Assembly (NCBI GenBank): GCA_015233515.1
Contig: JADFXS010000081.1
Span: 1 to 10,288, forward strand
From: Deltaproteobacteria bacterium
Lineage (GTDB): Bacteria; Desulfobacterota; Desulfarculia; Adiutricales; JAGVGV01
Length of the DNA: 10,288 nucleotides
Reading direction: 5' to 3'
Position 1 is the first letter of the stretch. Each line of letters starts with the position of its first letter. Below are positions 7,210-10,288 of this stretch, in pieces. Made by a program: the position numbers and the translations under genes. Below the pieces are notes generated by a model. It worked only from the letters and a program-made list of their open reading frames with translations. It made no database searches and was not told the DNA's origin.

Positions 7210-7710
7210 TTGTACCGTCGCGAAACCGAAGAACAGGGCTTCATTGACAAAGTTGTCTACATAAACCGTGTAGCCAAGGTTGTTAAAGGCGGCCGGCGAT
7301 TCTCTTTTTCCGCTATCGTCGTTGTTGGCGATGGCCAAGGCAGCGTGGGCTTTGGTTTAGGCAAAGCTCATGAAGTTCCGGAAGCTATCCGCAAAGGCGT
7401 TGAGCAGGCCAAAAAGAGCATGATCAAGATAGACCTTTCAGGGACGACTATACCCCACGAGGTTATCGGCCACTTTGGGCCAGGACGGGTTCTTCTAAAA
7501 CCCGCCTCCAAAGGGACCGGGGTAATCGCCGGAGGAGCGGTCCGCGCGGTAGTGGAAGCGGCCGGGGTCAAGGACATCCTGACCAAGATACTCGGCTCCC
7601 ACAACCCTCATAACGTCGTCAAAGCCACCATTGAAGGCCTTAGACAACTTCGCCACAACGAAACCGTCGCCATCCAAAGAGGCGTGGCCAATGAACGGGT
7701 CAGAGGTTGA
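7210..7710 (+). CDS. rpsE: 30S ribosomal protein S5 (TTG start)
   Basis: The product is 166 residues, the normal length. S5 lies by the decoding region and mRNA entry and affects accuracy (ram mutations) and spectinomycin response. The N-terminal dsRNA-binding-like domain spans about residues 8-76, with the spectinomycin-loop segment [15 protein letters not shown] (21-35) and [20 protein letters not shown]; the C-terminal domain has [20 protein letters not shown] (92-111) and [12 protein letters not shown]. The TTG start is forced: an in-frame TAG lies at 7204-7206, and the only later ATG is codon 71. GGGAGGA at 7197-7203 gives 6-nt spacing. The following gap to rpmD is 52 nt. Confidence 0.98.
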   Translation: MYRRETEEQGFIDKVVYINRVAKVVKGGRRFSFSAIVVVGDGQGSVGFGLGKAHEVPEAIRKGVEQAKKSMIKIDLSGTTIPHEVIGHFGPGRVLLKPASKGTGVIAGGAVRAVVEAAGVKDILTKILGSHNPHNVVKATIEGLRQLRHNETVAIQRGVANERVRG

Positions 7711-7762
7711 ACGTATTAGACACTAGTCGGCGTTAACCGGGATAGCATAGAGGAAAATCGAC

Positions 7763-7945
7763 ATGGCCAATAAACTGAAAATTACTCAGGTCCGCAGTAC
7801 TATCGGTCGTCCGCCGAAACATCGGCGCACGGTTCGAGCCCTCGGCCTGACTAAAATGAACCACTCTGTTGTTCAAGATGACAATCCGGTTATCCGGGGC
7901 ATGATCAATAAAGTTTGTCACCTAGTCAAAGTTGAGGAACTGTAA
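7763..7945 (+). CDS. rpmD: 50S ribosomal protein L30
   Basis: The product is 60 residues, the standard size of bacterial L30, a small 23S binder. The sequence [20 protein letters not shown] followed by [19 protein letters not shown] and [16 protein letters not shown] covers the whole family pattern. AGAGGA at 7749-7754 lies 8 nt before the ATG. The 52-nt gap upstream (7711-7762) shows only trivial short palindromes and no promoter or terminator I can support. The stop overlaps the rplO start by one base (TAATG), a typical translational coupling arrangement. Confidence 0.97.
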   Translation: MANKLKITQVRSTIGRPPKHRRTVRALGLTKMNHSVVQDDNPVIRGMINKVCHLVKVEEL

Positions 7946-8391
7946 TGCGCCTGCATGAACTTACTCCCCCCAAAGGGTCGCGAAAAAAAGGAAAACGACT
8001 AGGCCGAGGCGAAGGCTCCGGATGGGGAAAGACCTCCGGACGCGGCGCCAAGGGCGCCGGAGCTAGAGCCGGCAGCGGAGTAAATCCGGGCTTCGAAGGC
8101 GGGCAAATGCCTTTACAGCGCCGGCTTCCCAAACGCGGTTTTACCAATATTTTCAAGAAGGATTTTGCGCTGGTCAACCTACGGGACTTAAACGGATTTG
8201 TGGCTGGCAGCGTCATCGACCCCGAGGGGCTGGCCGCGGCGGGCATCATCAAAAATGCCCAGGATAAAGTCAAACTATTAGGACAAGGCCAGATCGACAA
8301 GCCCGTAACCATCAAAATACATGGGATTTCGGCTAAAGCCAAAGCTGCCGTGGAAGCAGCCGGTGGTTCGGTCGAAGTTCTGGCGAAGTGA
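7945..8391 (+). CDS. rplO: 50S ribosomal protein L15
   Basis: The product is 148 residues, in the normal range. L15 is a late-assembly 23S protein with a long unstructured basic N-terminus and a globular C-terminal domain. The N-terminus [20 protein letters not shown], the glycine-rich stretch [17 protein letters not shown] (21-37), [18 protein letters not shown] (49-66) and the C-terminal [20 protein letters not shown] are all family hallmarks. The GSGWG and [12 protein letters not shown] wording recalls sulfate-reducer L15 proteins, which supports the tentative lineage call. It starts on the last base of the rpmD stop; secY starts 4 nt after its end. Confidence 0.98.
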   Translation: MRLHELTPPKGSRKKGKRLGRGEGSGWGKTSGRGAKGAGARAGSGVNPGFEGGQMPLQRRLPKRGFTNIFKKDFALVNLRDLNGFVAGSVIDPEGLAAAGIIKNAQDKVKLLGQGQIDKPVTIKIHGISAKAKAAVEAAGGSVEVLAK

Positions 8392-8395
8392 TACC

Positions 8396-10288
<1,893 letters not shown>

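Noticed and set aside
7711..7762. 52-nt rpsE-rpmD gap examined for promoter, terminator or small gene
   Set aside because: Only short palindromes (ACTAGT, GTTAAC) and the rpmD ribosome binding site are visible; nothing supportable.
8043..8059. 7-bp all-G/C stem with a 3-nt loop in early rplO (CGGCGCC / GGCGCCG)
   Set aside because: It lies in codons for the conserved Gly/Ala/Arg-rich L15 tail, where GGC and GCC codons readily create such palindromes.

Overview
This window is the core of the bacterial S10-spc ribosomal protein supercluster. All genes lie on the + strand in the order rplC(partial)-rplD-rplW-rplB-rpsS-rplV-rpsC-rplP-rpmC-rpsQ-rplN-rplX-rplE-rpsN-rpsH-rplF-rplR-rpsE-rpmD-rplO-secY-adk(partial). 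Every gene is identified by near full-length family resemblance, and no gene of the usual order between rplC and secY is missing. The sequence opens inside L3 and closes inside adenylate kinase.

The gene order, the zinc-ribbon forms of S14, L24 and Adk, and sequence details such as the L15 motif [18 protein letters not shown] suggest a Gram-negative anaerobic lineage near Desulfobacterota (former Deltaproteobacteria). This is an inference from remembered family resemblance, not a search. Base composition is moderate and looks even along the window, with no sign of transferred DNA.

Layout: 1-4290 is the S10-operon part (L3 to S17), encoding large-subunit proteins around the exit tunnel and peptidyl transferase centre plus S19, S3 and S17. 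4304-8391 is the spc part (L14 to L15). 8396-9703 is secY, the protein-conducting channel, and 9717 to the end is adk. Genes are packed with 0-23 nt gaps or short overlaps (ATGA at rplD/rplW and rplP/rpmC, TAATG at rpmD/rplO). Only three gaps exceed 50 nt: rplW-rplB (82), rplN-rplX (58) and rpsE-rpmD (52). No promoter or terminator could be supported, and only 13 nt separate rpsQ from rplN, so S10 and spc are probably one transcript here. The products work together as ribosomal subunits, with SecY coupling translation to membrane export and Adk balancing adenine nucleotides.

No undescribed system was found. The items worth a second look are small: a strong imperfect hairpin over the rplW stop codon followed by a second hairpin before the rplB ribosome binding site, a hairpin in the rplN-rplX gap, a 10-bp hairpin early in adk, an unusual number of TTG start codons (rpsC, rpsN, rpsE, secY), and three zinc-ribbon proteins with no zinc-free copies in view.
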